Shown one piece after another: positions 35,106-46,904 of a stretch of 64,000 nucleotides of DNA. Location: assembly GCA_930367215.1 (NCBI GenBank), contig OV884059.1:235971803-236035802 (forward strand), given 5' to 3'. A program made the translations under genes and the position numbers. Numbering within the stretch: position 1 is the stretch's first letter; each line of letters opens with the position of its first letter. The DNA comes from Pollenia angustigena (Eukaryota > Arthropoda > Insecta > Diptera > Polleniidae). The notes under the pieces are model-generated. The model saw only the letters and a program-made list of their open reading frames with translations, was not told the origin of the DNA and ran no database searches.

Positions 35106-36666
35106 AAAAATAAAAGTTTTTCTCTAAATAAATGTACGTGCTTTAATAATTTAGATGACTTTTAATAATTATTTTAATGTGCATACTAGTGCTGGGATAC
35201 TATCGATATTTTCAACTATCGATAGTTCAGATTTCACTATCGATATTACTATCGACTGAATGTTTGTACTTGTGCAGGAAAACTTTAATTATTTTTTTAT
35301 AAGGCTATAGTCCGTTGTTTTAACACTTTATTGAATGTATGAAACGTATGTATAATATACATTGTATATACGCACGTTATTTTAGATGGCAGTTTTTTAA
35401 AAATTGATAAGTACCTTTCTGAAGGAATCGAAGTAACAGGTAATCAAAAAGGTAATCAATCTAGCGGACTTATCCTCTAATCGTAGTTCATTGTTTTGTT
35501 CTATGTTCGCAATTGCATTTGGATTTGCATTTGTTTTTTACAACTTTACAAAAATATTTGACATTTCAGTGCCTTTATAAACATGTACAACTTTCGACTC
35601 AAAGGCCTTTAATTAGCAGTCAAAAGCACAGCTATAAAGGTGCATGTAGACGACATGTTTTTTACATCTGACTTGTCAACTTCTCAAGTCACATGTAATT
35701 GTGCATGTCTGTCAAAAGTGCTGTTTTACAGAAGGTTTATAATATTCGGTCACAAACGTACATGGAATTTGCTTCTGACATTGTCTCTGTTTTTTTTCGC
35801 ATAGTTATTGCAAAAACCAAAATAAAAATGCCGCCACGAAAATTTTTATTGACGCCGTAAAATAGTTTAGCCATCTTAACATATTCAAAAATAAAAGTTT
35901 TTCTCTAAATAAATGTACGTGCTTTAATAATTTAGATGACTTTTAATAATTATTTTAATGTGCATACTAGTGCTGGGATACTATCGATATTTTCAACTAT
36001 CGATAGTTCAGATTTCACTATCGATATTACTATCGACTGAATGTTTGTACTTGTGCAGGAAAACTTTAATTATTTTTTTATAAGGCTATAGTCCGTTGTT
36101 TTAACACTTTATTGAATGTATGAAACGTATGTATAATATACATTGTATATACGCACGTTATTTTAGATGGCAGTTTTTTAAAAATTGATAAGTACCTTTC
36201 TGAAGGAATCGAAGTAACAGGTAATCAAAAAGGTAATCAATCTAGCGGACTTATCCTCTAATCGTAGTTCATTGTTTTGTTCTATGTTCGCAATTGCATT
36301 TGGATTTGCATTTGTTTTTTACAACTTTACAAAAATATTTGACATTTCAGTCCCTTTATAAACATGTACAACTTTCGACTCAAAGGCCTTTAATTAGCAG
36401 TCAAAAGCACAGCTATAAAGGTGCATGTAGACGACATGTTTTTTACATCTGACTTGTCAACTTCTCAAGTCACATGTAATTGTGCATGTCTGTCAAAAGT
36501 GCTGTTTTACAGAAGGTTTATAATATTCGGTCACAAACGTACATGAAATTTGCTTCTGACATTGTCTCTGTTTTTTTTCGCATAGTTATTGCAAAAACCA
36601 AAATAAAAATGCCGCCACGAAAATTTTTATTGACGCCGTAAAATAGTTTAGCCATCTTAACATATT
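35105..36666 (+). repeat. 781-bp direct tandem duplication
   Basis: 35105-35885 and 35886-36666 are colinear at a constant offset of 781 with no indel. Two differences were noticed (35575 region G versus C; 35764 region G versus A). Each unit contains a left transposon end TAGTGCTGGGATACTATCGA (35187 and 35968). The near identity implies a recent event or gene conversion. Confidence 0.92.
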
Positions 36667-37082
36667 CTTCTTTTAATTCAAAGATACCAATTTAGGATAT
36701 TATATCGAGCCCTAACCGCCAAAAAGACTCAAGCGCCAAAAAGTAAAATTTACAGGAGAAGCATTTTTTTAAATATCTTTGGACCATGTCTAAGGATTAC
36801 GGTGAAATTTGTTTTGTAAACATTGCTACTTCTGAGCAATATATCATATATATTATTTCTAAAGCACTTTTATTTGTCGGTTGCAAATATCTCCCATACC
36901 ACCGCATCAAATTTAATGAATGATATCTCAGTTTAAAGCTTATTTCTAACACTAATGACGAAAAATAATTAGAAATTGAAAAAATTAATATTTTCATTGA
37001 TAAAAATTATATTTTAAAATGTATTGAAGTTACTAAAATTTCTAATAATTATTTTCATTTTATTTTACAAAAATGACAACTA

Positions 37083-37113
37083 ACGGTGCGAAATATTCGC
37101 ACGGGTCATCTAG
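37083..37113 (+). other. Helitron-type 3' terminus
   Basis: The hairpin GTGCGAAATATTCGCAC (7-bp stem, 3-nt loop) is followed after GGGTCAT by CTAG and then T. This is the classic Helitron end: a hairpin about ten bases before CTRR, inserted before T. The 5' end was not identified; no helicase remains nearby. Confidence 0.6.
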
Positions 37114-37452
37114 TTGCATTTGATTGATTTTGTATATATCCAAGATAACAGCTATTTATGGCGCTAAAGTCTTTTTTGCTGTCACGCTGTATAGGTCTTT
37201 ACCAATGTTAAGGCGGTTAAGCCCTTGTGATTTTATTAAAACACAGCTTTCAGTTTTAATTTTTTTTTATTTTTTTAAATTATTTTTGTGTATAAAATTA
37301 AACATAACGTTAAATTAACCTTAAATCCAGTGGTTGTTATAAAAAATTTAATGGTTTTTTTTTTTTTTTAAATTAATAGAAAATTACTTCAGAATTCGAA
37401 ATGAAAGTATATAGGTAAAAAAGTTTTAACAGAAATAACTTTAAGGTAAATA

Positions 37453-39312
37453 TTATATGTCTTCCTGATCAGTTTCAGGCAGCGAATCTTTAATAGTTTT
37501 ATCGTATTTCAAATTTAAAAATTCGTTGTGAAATTTTGCAGGAATTATGTTTTTATCACATAGTGTTTTTAAATCTTTGAATTTTTTTGAAGAAATTTTT
37601 AAAAAGTTATCATATAAACGGATGGGTTCATTTTGTATCAAAGCAGCGTTATGTCTTGATCGAGCAATAGAGTTGAGATCATATTCTTTAATTTCGGAGT
37701 CATCGCAATATCCATACTTAAGTTTCATTATAGAACTATTTTTATTTAAAGAGGCAGAACGTAATGTTGTAAAAGTCATTTTCATTGAAGTGGGAAACAT
37801 AGCTTGGGCAAATGTTTTCCAATCTTTAAAATCTGAATTATTCATTAAAATGCATTTATAATTTTCAGGATTGCACCTTGCATTTGAAATCATGGTATAC
37901 CATTCACTAGGAGCCCAAATAGTTTTGTCGCGGGTAAATGACTCAATAGTGCTGTGTATAGAGTCCACAGGCATCATAGTATGTCCAGGCAATAGATACG
38001 TTATTTTGATATCGCTAATAAAATTCGAAATTGTAAGAAAATACACTAGTGTAGCCAGCATTGCTTTGTTCCGATTTTGACCGGCACAACTGTCACAGTA
38101 TAGACTTATTAAAGAGTGTGTTCCTCTTTCGTCCACAAGTTTTAAATACTCAAAAACCACAGTGCAAATTTCATTAGAACCTCTTTTTCCGTCCGTTTCT
38201 CCCCACAAAAAGCAATAACCATTCCTGGTGCCATTTTCGTATACGCTTTCATTGTAGTATGCATACTTTCGGGAATAATACAACGTTACGCTCTTCCCAT
38301 GGGAGGTCAAAACTAGCACATAACATTGACGAATTGGATTTACTTTGTTTTTGATCCTCTAAAAATATTTCTTTACATTTCTCTTTGTCTTTTACATGAT
38401 TTTGGTATTCTTCTGTTTGCGCTAAAGAAATTTGTGATTCGCTGTCAAGATTTTTATGCTTTTCACAAATTACGCATTTGTCTTTTTTAGGCATGTGAAA
38501 ACCGATATGAAATTGCTTATTGAAAATATTTCGAAAGACTCTTAAGGATAATACTGATGAATCCTGATTATTATTTTTTAAATGTTTAGTATAGCAATTG
38601 TGTAACTCCTTTATATATTTTGAAATTGTTGAGGAAGATATAACTTATTACTTTTATTGCGACAATAATGCGAGGGAACAGCTGGCAATTGTTCAATAAA
38701 TGATTTTAAGAGTGAAACCTTGGACTCGTCTGACTTATTATGGGGCGTAGAAATTGTTTTGTTTTCACTTAAAGTATTGAAACCACTTGCATTGCTTCTG
38801 GCCAATCTTAGCATTTTTTGTGATATATGAAGGGTTTTTAATAAAAACTGTTGGCACACTTTAATATTATTATCGTTATAATAAATAACATAATTGTAAG
38901 TAAATTTTCTATTATTACTATCACCTCTTCGTCTTTTGATAGACATACGCGTAATACATGAAATCAGCCAGGCTCTTTGTCTTATTTTGTTGCCAATACC
39001 CCAATAATGCTCATTTATTGCTAACCGATCTGACTCGCTGAACTTATCACTACAAAAATTTCCACACTTTTTATTTGCACATGGATTCGCTTGAACACTG
39101 GTATCACGTTGTTTCTTATTTTGTATTCTCTTTGGTATTATTCTTTGCTTTTTGTATCCCCGTTTGCCCACACACGTCTCCTCTTCTATGGTTAATGTCT
39201 CTGAAAATTCCGAACTGGAACGTGTTTGTAAACAAAGCTTTTGTCCAGAAGAATCAGTATCACTATACGGAACAATACCAGTTTTGGTCGAACTCTGGAG
39301 TAAAATTTTCAT
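37453..39312 (-). pseudogene. Transposase-like protein of element J, two frameshifts
   Basis: Three minus-strand frames line up as one protein of about 600 residues: 39312-38611, 38609-38250 and 38319-37453. They are broken by frame changes near 38615 and 38290. The N-terminal part has CANKKCGNFCSDKFSE and a basic KRRRG stretch. The middle has CVICEKHK. The C-terminal part has ASFDL, then LYYSRKYAYYN, LYCDSCAGQNRN and GHTMMPVDSIHSTIE. The order D (SFDL), D (YCDSC), D/E (VDSIHSTIE) suits an RNase H-like DDE/D fold. Similar proteins are widespread in insects as uncharacterised proteins. I do not recognise a named superfamily with certainty. Inactive in this copy. Confidence 0.7.
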
Positions 39313-39756
39313 TACCAGAAAATTTATAAAATTTATAGAAATTCTATCTATTTTTTAAAATAAAACACTTACCACTTGTTTCCATAACTCCATTTTAAAA
39401 AAGCACTGATATAAAATGTAATATTTTTCTATTTTGCCACTAATACGAATTAATTTATAAAAACGAATAAAGACGCAAGCGACAGTCGTGGTAACAAAAT
39501 TTGTAAACAAACAGTGAATTGTACTTAAGTCTTTATTATTTTTGCTGTAAAATCATAACGGTAAATTCTACAGCCCTGATATTTTGTGAGATGATGCAGA
39601 TGATCATAAATAATAAATTTTAATAATAAAACGAAAATCGTTTAGATGTCTTCATAGCCGTATTTTAAATAATAAAAATAACGATATTTATATTTTTCCT
39701 ATCGATATTTTCGATATTTTAAGACTATCGATAATATCAATAGTTTCCCAGCACTA

Positions 39757-40677
39757 ATATATATAGAACAGGATGTGTGTATGTATGTAACGTATGGACT
39801 CCAAAACGGCTGGGCCGATTTGGATTAAATTTTCAGGGAATCTTCAAAATATTCAGGCGGGTGACACTGTGAAGTGTGATTTTTTATTTTCGGTCTGCGG
39901 GCGGAGGGGAGTGACAAAATCCAATTTTCATATTGCACCGCCAATGACATCTAAATAATTTGGACGATTTTTCTTTAAAATGATCGCCATGGTCCAACTT
40001 AGATTTATACGAAAAGAAAATGTTGCCCCGCCCACTTTTAAGCCAACTTTTTTCAAATTACCTAAAATCAGAAAACGGCTCCATCGATTTGACAAATTTT
40101 TTTTTCAAATGTTCGTATTAATCCATTTTAAGTTTTCATCAAAAGAAAAATTTACCACGCCTACTTTTACGCCCACTTTTTCTATTAAGCGCATAACTTG
40201 AGAAAGGCTTGAGCGATTTGGATGATTTTTTCTTTAAAATTATTGCCGTGGTCCAACTTAGGTTTTTACGGAAAGAAAATTTTGCCCTGCCCACTTTTTT
40301 CGATTTACCTTAAATCAAAAAACGGCTCCATCGATTTGACTAATTTTTCTTTAAAATGTTCGTATTAATCCATTTTACGTTTTCATCGAAAGAAAAATGT
40401 ACCACGCCTATTTTTACGCCCACTTTTTCTATTAAGCGCATAACTTGAGAACTGCTTGACCGATTTGGACGACTTTTTCTTTAAAATCATCGTCATGGTC
40501 CAACTTAGGTTTTTATGGAAAGAAAGTTTTGCCCCGCCCACTTTAACGCCCACTTTTTTCGATTTACCTAAAATCGGAAAACGGCTCCATCGATTTTACT
40601 AATTTCAACGGATTTTAAAAATCGAACGCAAACATTTTTCCTAATTTGGACAGGACAACGTCTGTCGGGTCAGCTAG
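39757..40677 (+). mobile_element. Helitron-like non-autonomous element with about 250-bp tandem units
   Basis: It begins near GAACAGGATGTGTGTATGTA and AAAACGGCTGGGCCGATTTG and ends GTCTGTCGGGTCAGCTAG followed by T, consistent with a CTAG Helitron end. Inside, a unit with CCAACTTAG and CGGCTCCATCGATTT repeats about three times (39955, 40210, 40460), about 250 bp each. Confidence 0.55.
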
Positions 40678-40679
40678 TA

Positions 40680-41660
40680 CTTCATACTAGGGATGCCAAA
40701 CGGGACAAGGTTTTTTGAAACCCGGGATAATTCAGCATTTTTGGTGTTCCTCATTTCACATCCACATGTTTTTATTCGAATGTTAAACGAATCGACTTTT
40801 ATTTTAATATATGATAACATTTTTAACAAGAAAAAATTTTTGTTTTTGGTTTTAAATGTTCTTTATCTAATTCAATCAAAACTATATCGTTCCCTAAAAG
40901 GCAAAAGGCCCTCACTAACCCAAAATTAAAAATCGACTTTTTCATTGATTTTTATGCAATTATCGGCCATGTTTTGACAATCTCACGATTTTAAACCGCA
41001 AAACTTTAGATTGATTTTATGGTGTTTTGAAATTCGTGTGTTTAAAGTTCCCTTGAGCATACTTTTGCAACTTGAAGTCACCAAACTTCTTGCGATTAAC
41101 ATTACACGTATTATGCAATTTTAAGTCAAGATCGCAAATGTTAAGCGTCTTGCGATTTTCAGAACATGCCCGTATAGCTCTTTTTTTTAACGCTTTTTAT
41201 GTTATTTTCCGACGATTGGTTTTCTTTAATCGATTTAGCGATCTCGAATTAGATTTTGGTTTTGTTTCAAATTTTGCAATTTTTATCGATTCTTTACAGC
41301 TTTAACGATTTATAATAAATAGTAAACTTTGCTATCATGCCGCTGTTAGCAAATTTTTGCGGATTTCCGCTAATTTAGCAATAGCTGCGATCGAGAACAC
41401 AAAAGTTTTTACTATTTTTTACCGAACTTTACTGCATTTTACGAAATTGCGTTCGAGTACACAAAATACAGTAAAGTGACAGTTCTTGTCTGAGTATTTG
41501 CAAATTTTTACTGCAGAAATTTTTGCAGTAAAATTTAATAAATCAAAAAAACATATGCTTCAGAAGGTAAACAAACAAAATTAACAAATAAAATGCATAC
41601 AAATTGTGAAAAAATTTTAAAATTAAAGAAAAGTTGGAATAAATATTAAACCTAAACAAA
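40680..41660. other. Gene-free sequence, unknown degenerate repeat
   Basis: T-rich. Parts such as ACAGCTTTAACGATTT at 41297 recur near 44654, and the TTTGCGAATTTTCGC-type sequence recurs at 43670-43820 and 44470-44880. No ends or protein could be identified. Confidence 0.45.
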
Positions 41661-41661
41661 A

Positions 41662-42389
41662 GGCCCTATTACGGTTTACAACTCAACTCAGTTGAGTTGT
41701 AATTTCTTAATTTTTGTATTATGGTTTACAACTTTGCTAAATTGCGGTAAACAAAAACAAGTAAGAAAGTAAAGTCGGTCAAGCCCGACCATATGATACC
41801 CTAAACCACAGTATTTAAAAAACACATCATGCTTATGTGCCCATGTAAATATTGATTTATCTATGCTTATAAACTTCATTAAAGTCGATTTAAAAGTTTG
41901 TGAGAGGCAGAAATTGCCCACTACCTTCCCTTGTGGTCCTATTTTTGAAAAACTGTATAGCGAATGTGTCTATATATATATATATATATATATGGATCTA
42001 TCTATGTTTTAAATTTCATTAAAATCGGTTTCATAGTTTCTGAGAGGAAGAAATTTCCCCCTATCTTCCCTCGTGGTCATACGATTAAGCTCATTTTCAA
42101 TAGGCTTGGTCCTTGCGCCAATAAGAACCTATGTCCCTAATTTTATCAAATTATCTGTAAAATTGCGACCTGTACTTTGCGCATAAGGTTACATGGACAG
42201 CCAGCCAGCCTGCCTGCCAGCCAGCCGGACGGACATCGTTAGGTCGACTCAGAAATTGATTCTGAGTCTACCACTTTTTTAAGGCGTTACACACATCAGC
42301 ACAAATGCATAATACCCTCTCCACTATTGTGGTGTGGGTGTAATTACAACTGATCGCAATCAGTTGAGTTGTAAACCGTAATAGCGGCC
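41662..42389. mobile_element. Family-M MITE interrupted by a family-N repeat
   Basis: Same ends as 32366-32544 (GGCCCTATTACGGTTTACAA; CCGTAATAGCGGCC) with AAA on both sides. It is split at 41757 by a DINE/Helitron-like copy, which replaces a short internal stretch present at 32470-32490. Confidence 0.78.
41757..42341 (+). mobile_element. DINE/Helitron-like repeat family N, copy 3
   Basis: Starts ACAAGTAAGAAAGTAAAGTCG and ends CTATTGTGGTGTGGGTG, sitting within the family-M MITE. It contains a TA microsatellite near 41970. Confidence 0.72.
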
Positions 42390-42466
42390 AAAAAGTGAAC
42401 AACTATTAAATAATTAAACTTGTTTGTGAAGCATTTATTTGGCTAAATACAAACTTTTGAATTTTT

Positions 42467-43214
42467 ATACCCACACCACAATAGTGGAGAGGGTATTATG
42501 CATTTGTGCTTATGTGTGTAACGCCTTAAAATAATGGTCCTAGACCCACCTTAAAGTATACCGATCTACTCAGAATCACTTTCTGAGTCGAACTAACGAT
42601 GTCCGTCCGGCTGGCTGGCTGTCCATGTAACCTTGTGCGCAAAGTACAGGTCGCAATTTTGGAGATAATTTGATCAAATTTGGATCATAGGTTCTTATTG
42701 GCACAAGGACCAAGCCTATTGAAAATGGGCCGAATCGTAGGACCACGAGGGAAGATAGGAGGAAATTTCTTCCTCTCAGAAACTATCAAACCGATTTTAA
42801 TGAAATTTAAAACATAGATAGAACTATATCTATATATTACTTGTGAATAAATAAATAAATAAATAAATAAATATCTATGTGAACACAAAATTTATAAATT
42901 TTTAAAAAAATCGGACCACGAGGGGAGATAGGGGCAATTTCTGCCTCTCGAACCGATTTTAATGAAATTTAAAACATAGATAGATCCATATCTATAGGGA
43001 CACATTAGCTATACAGTTTTTAAAAAATAGGACCACAAGGGGAGGCAGGGGGCAATTTCTGCCACTCACAAACTTTCAACCCGATTTTCATGAAGTTTAT
43101 AAACATATATATATCCATATTTACATGGATACATAAGCATGATGTGTTTTTAAAAACGGTGGTGTAGGGTGTCGTATGGTCGGGCTTGACCGACTATACA
43201 CTCTTACTTGTTTG
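42467..43214 (-). mobile_element. DINE/Helitron-like repeat family N, copy 4 (reverse)
   Basis: It begins TTTATACCCACACCACAATA and finishes GTCGGGCTTGACCGACTATA followed by CTTACTTGTTT, the reverse complement of the other copies. A TAAA tetranucleotide run lies at about 42848-42870. Confidence 0.72.
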
Positions 43215-43856
43215 AGTTGTAAAAGTGTAAAGTATTTGAGTACTTAAGTAATCAATAGCAAAAAAAATTATTCATGTTCTTTTAAATAATTTAACCCGCT
43301 ACAAATAAGTAAAATCAAATAAAATAATAAACAAACAAATATGAAAGATTACATAAAATAATTTGTAGTTTGTATTTCCCAAAAATGTTCGTGTTATAAA
43401 AAGTATTTAATCCAGTTCCGATAAGAAAACGAGTTAAGTAGTCAAAAGTGTAAGCATTTTTCAACATTTCAATTATTTGTCATCAGCTGTTGCCTTTATT
43501 TAACGAATTTTAACAAATTTTGCGTTCGCGTACTCTTTTGAACAACAGCTTTTTGTGAGAGCAAATTTTTCAGTTTACTCATTTACTGCATTTTACTGTA
43601 AAAGTTTTTTTTTTGCTATTCCTTTTAGTTTAAGTGACTTTTAGTAAATTTTATGGCTTGTTTGAAATATTAAAAATTTTCGCGAATTTTCGCTATTTTT
43701 GCAAATTTTTTTTTTATTTTCCGAAATTTTGTTTTTTTTTTTAAATAAGTTTTATGGTTTGTTTAAAAGTTTGCAATTTTTCACGAATTTTATCCATGTT
43801 GGCGATATAAGCGATTTTTTCCTGTGATTCTCTACAACTTTCACGATTTGTAATAA
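43215..43856. other. Gene-free spacer
   Basis: AT-rich, sharing degenerate TTTCGCGAATTTTCGC-type sequence with 41.1-41.4 kb and 44.4-44.9 kb. No gene or defined element. Confidence 0.45.
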
Positions 43857-43859
43857 TTA

Positions 43860-46720
43860 CACTGTGCTAGTTGCAAAATTAGACAAGCCGGAACATGGCG
43901 TTTAGCATAATTCGGGTACGCTGAATCCAATGGTTCTATTCGCGTAACTCAAAAACGGTTTAGTTAATTGAAATTACCAAAAAAAAAACCGAAATTTCGC
44001 AATAAAATTTCCTTTAATAATAGCTTTTTTTAATTTGAAACATAATTTTTAAAAACATAGAAACCAATTTTATTGGAATTGGATTTGAAACCGACAAAAA
44101 AAAATACGTTGGTGTCATGAAATCCAATGTTGTCGGTTTTTTGTTCGAACTTAAATTAGTGTCGGTTTTAGGTGTCACAGAAACCAATATTATCGGATTT
44201 TTATTGAAAACAAACCAAGCAGCTTACAGCTCTTGTTTTTTTTTATTATAGTTTTGATAGTTTTGAAAAGCTTAATTTTTTTATTTTATTTTTTCAACAG
44301 TTAGATTTTTTGCATAGATGAAAGTAAATAAAATTGTTAAAATAGAATTTTTGCATGTCTCCGGCAGCGGGTTGCTGCAAACTCGCAAAAGTCTTCTCCT
44401 CACTTTTTCAGCAAATATGCAACAACAGCAATTTATTATTATATACATTTTATGGCTTGTTTAAAATATTGAAAAATTTCGCGAATTTTTGTGATTTTTG
44501 CAAACTTTTTATGCTATTTTCCGACATTTTATTTTTTAAAACCCATTTATCGAATTCAAATAATTTTTAGGGGTTGTTTCCAATTTTGTAATTTTTTGCG
44601 AATTTTAGCCATGTTCGCGATAGAAGCGTTTTTTCCTCTTATATTTATGGTTCTTTACAGCTTTAACGATTTTTAATAAATATTAATCGTTGTTATCATG
44701 CCCATGTTTGCAAATTTTTCGAATTTCCGCTAATTTAACAATTTTTACCGAATTTTCGTCATTCCTTATAGTTTTAGGCACTTTTAATCTATTTTATGGC
44801 TTGTTTGAAATATTAAAAATTTTCGCGAATTTCCGCGATTTTTGCAAACTTTCCGAATTTTTGCGCAGCTTTGCTGCTTTTTCATCGCAAACTATATAAA
44901 TAAATTTTTTTTGGTCTTTTAATAAAACAATAAAATTATACACATGCAAATATTATAACGACGGCATTTATTTCATATGTTTACTGTTTTACCATTCTTA
45001 TTTTCTTTTCTATAATTTTCTTTTTATTAAAAACAACCAAAAATTGCATTTAAATAGGTAAACACATGCTACAAAACATAAAACAGATAATTCGAATATC
45101 GTTTTTATTTGTATTCGAAAATAACAAAACCGACTTGTTTCCATCCCAGCCAGCAAAATAATCCGACGTCGTTCAGATATCTGAGAGAAACGTCGGCAAA
45201 AAAGTCGGAATCGTATACGAATTCTGTCAGATTTCTGACCCAAAAATGTATGAAGTGGTTGACACGAATTCTGACAGACATGTCGTGGGAAATTCTTGTT
45301 TTTTGTCGGCATTTCTGATAGATATCTAACAGAAATCTAATAAAAAAGGCATGGGAAGTTCTGATGTGTTAGCCAAGATTCTTGCTGCTTTCCAACTGAT
45401 AGCTGAAAGAAATAATTGTATTGCAAAATATGTAAAATTACATGCATAATTATAAATTTTACACGTACTTCCCTTTTTAATACTTTTCATCTTGAACAAA
45501 TAAAATTAAATTAAAATTATTTTCAATTGAATGACAATTGTCATTATTTAAAAAAATAATAAGTCTCGTAAGACAATTCTGAAGGAATTCCGTCGGAATT
45601 CGGTTGGAAATATCTGTACATAATTTCCCGTCGATATATCCATGCGAAATCGATCAGAAATCGGCCAGACAGTAGGTATATTCAATGTCTGACAGAAATC
45701 TGAGCGAAGTCTCTAAGAATGAAGTCAGACAATTGCACGAAATGTCTGATTCAGACAATGTCGGAGTATTTTGCTGGCTGGGATGACACCAAATTAAACC
45801 AATATTGGTTTACAAAACCGACAAAAAGCAAAACCGACTTGGATTCTATGACACCCCTGATAATTTTTTTTGGAAAAAAATATTTTTTTTTATCAAAATT
45901 TCGAAATTTTTGTTTTTTTTTAAATTCATAAAAAAAATTCGAAAATGCAGCTAGGCTTCAAACTTTTTGCAGACATATAAAATTTGGCGCCTGCCGCGCG
46001 TAGGATGCCCATAGATGGGTCAAATGTATGACCAACCCCACTTTATTTTTCATCGTAATCATATATTTCCCATACAAAATGTTCAATGCAGACAAGAGAT
46101 ATATTAAAGAAAAAGTCCCATAAATGCCCAGGAGTTGCTCCTAGTGGGATAAAATGTATGACCGAACTCATTTAGTTTTTTGTCTTAAACATTTTTTCGA
46201 GACATACTTTCCTTTTACCTCCACTTATTAGGGTGGCTCCCATATAAATATTAATGAAATTCTTAAATTAATTAAAATTTGTCGACTTTTGTGAATAAAA
46301 TTGTGAACGGATTTTAATCATTCATGGCTTGTTTTGTTTGCAGCTTCGTTTTATATATATGTCTGCAAAAAATTGGAAGCTGCATTTTCCAATTTTTTAT
46401 AAATTTTTAAAAAACAAATAAATTCGAAATTTTGATAAAAAAAATAATTTATTTTTCCAAAAAACAATCATGTTTCATATTAAAAAAAAGTTTTACTTTT
46501 TTTTAAGTAAATTTTATTGCGAAATTTCAATTAACTAAACCGTTTTTGAGTTACGCGAATATATGTTGTGTAACCTCCTCCATTTACGAAATAACGGTAT
46601 ATCTCGAAAACAAGAGCTAACATAAAAAAACGGTGGGCACCATTGGATTCAGCGTACCCGAATTATGCTAAACGCCATGTGCCCGGCTTGTCTAAAAAAG
46701 TGTCAATTTCGAGCACAGTG
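43860..46720. mobile_element. Large non-autonomous element K (2.86 kb) with TTA duplication
   Basis: Outer ends CACTGTGCT and AGCACAGTG with TTA at 43857-43859 and 46721-46723. A second, longer inverted block follows inside: GGCGTTTAGCATAATTCGGG at 43899 and its reverse complement near 46665, and a third around CGCGTAACTCAAAAACGG. No protein-coding remnant was seen. It holds the 45145-45782 element and several AACCGACAAAA-type short repeats. Confidence 0.7.
45145..45782. mobile_element. MITE-like element (638 bp) nested in K
   Basis: Inverted ends CCCAGCCAGCAAAATAATCC and (inverted) CCCAGCCAGCAAAATACTCC, flanked by AT on both sides. The interior has many TCTGACAGA-like units. The flanks rejoin as TTTCCATGACACC, resembling a nearby ATTCTATGACACC near 45846. 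Confidence 0.7.
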
Positions 46721-46904
46721 TTATAAGACTTTGTTATCATGCTGCGGAGAGCAAATTAGCGATCTTTAGTTCAACTAAAGTTTTTTCGAACGAAAACATG
46801 CGCAATTGAGAACACCAATTTATGAATTATGCTGATTCAAACAATTTTCGTTTTCAATTCGAGTCGAAACCTAGAACATACTTGATATTTAGTGAAAACA
46901 TCAA

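Larger units (their letters stand above)
35968..39756. mobile_element. Cut-and-paste transposon J (3.8 kb), decayed
   Basis: Inverted ends TAGTGCTGGGATACTATCGA (left, 35968, also at 35187 because of the duplication) and, inverted, TAGTGCTGGGAAACTATTGA (39756). The minus-strand protein at 37453-39312 lies between them. A clear target duplication could not be found. A Helitron-type 3' end lies inside at 37113. Confidence 0.65.

Noticed and set aside
35187..35885. Two separate transposons with the same end
   Set aside because: The whole 781-bp block including flanking sequence is repeated, so it is a tandem duplication rather than two insertions.
37453..38319. An independent 288-aa gene starting at 38319
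   Set aside because: The neighbouring frames 38249-38494 and 38611-39312 supply the missing upstream parts of the same protein, so it is the last piece of a frameshifted transposase.
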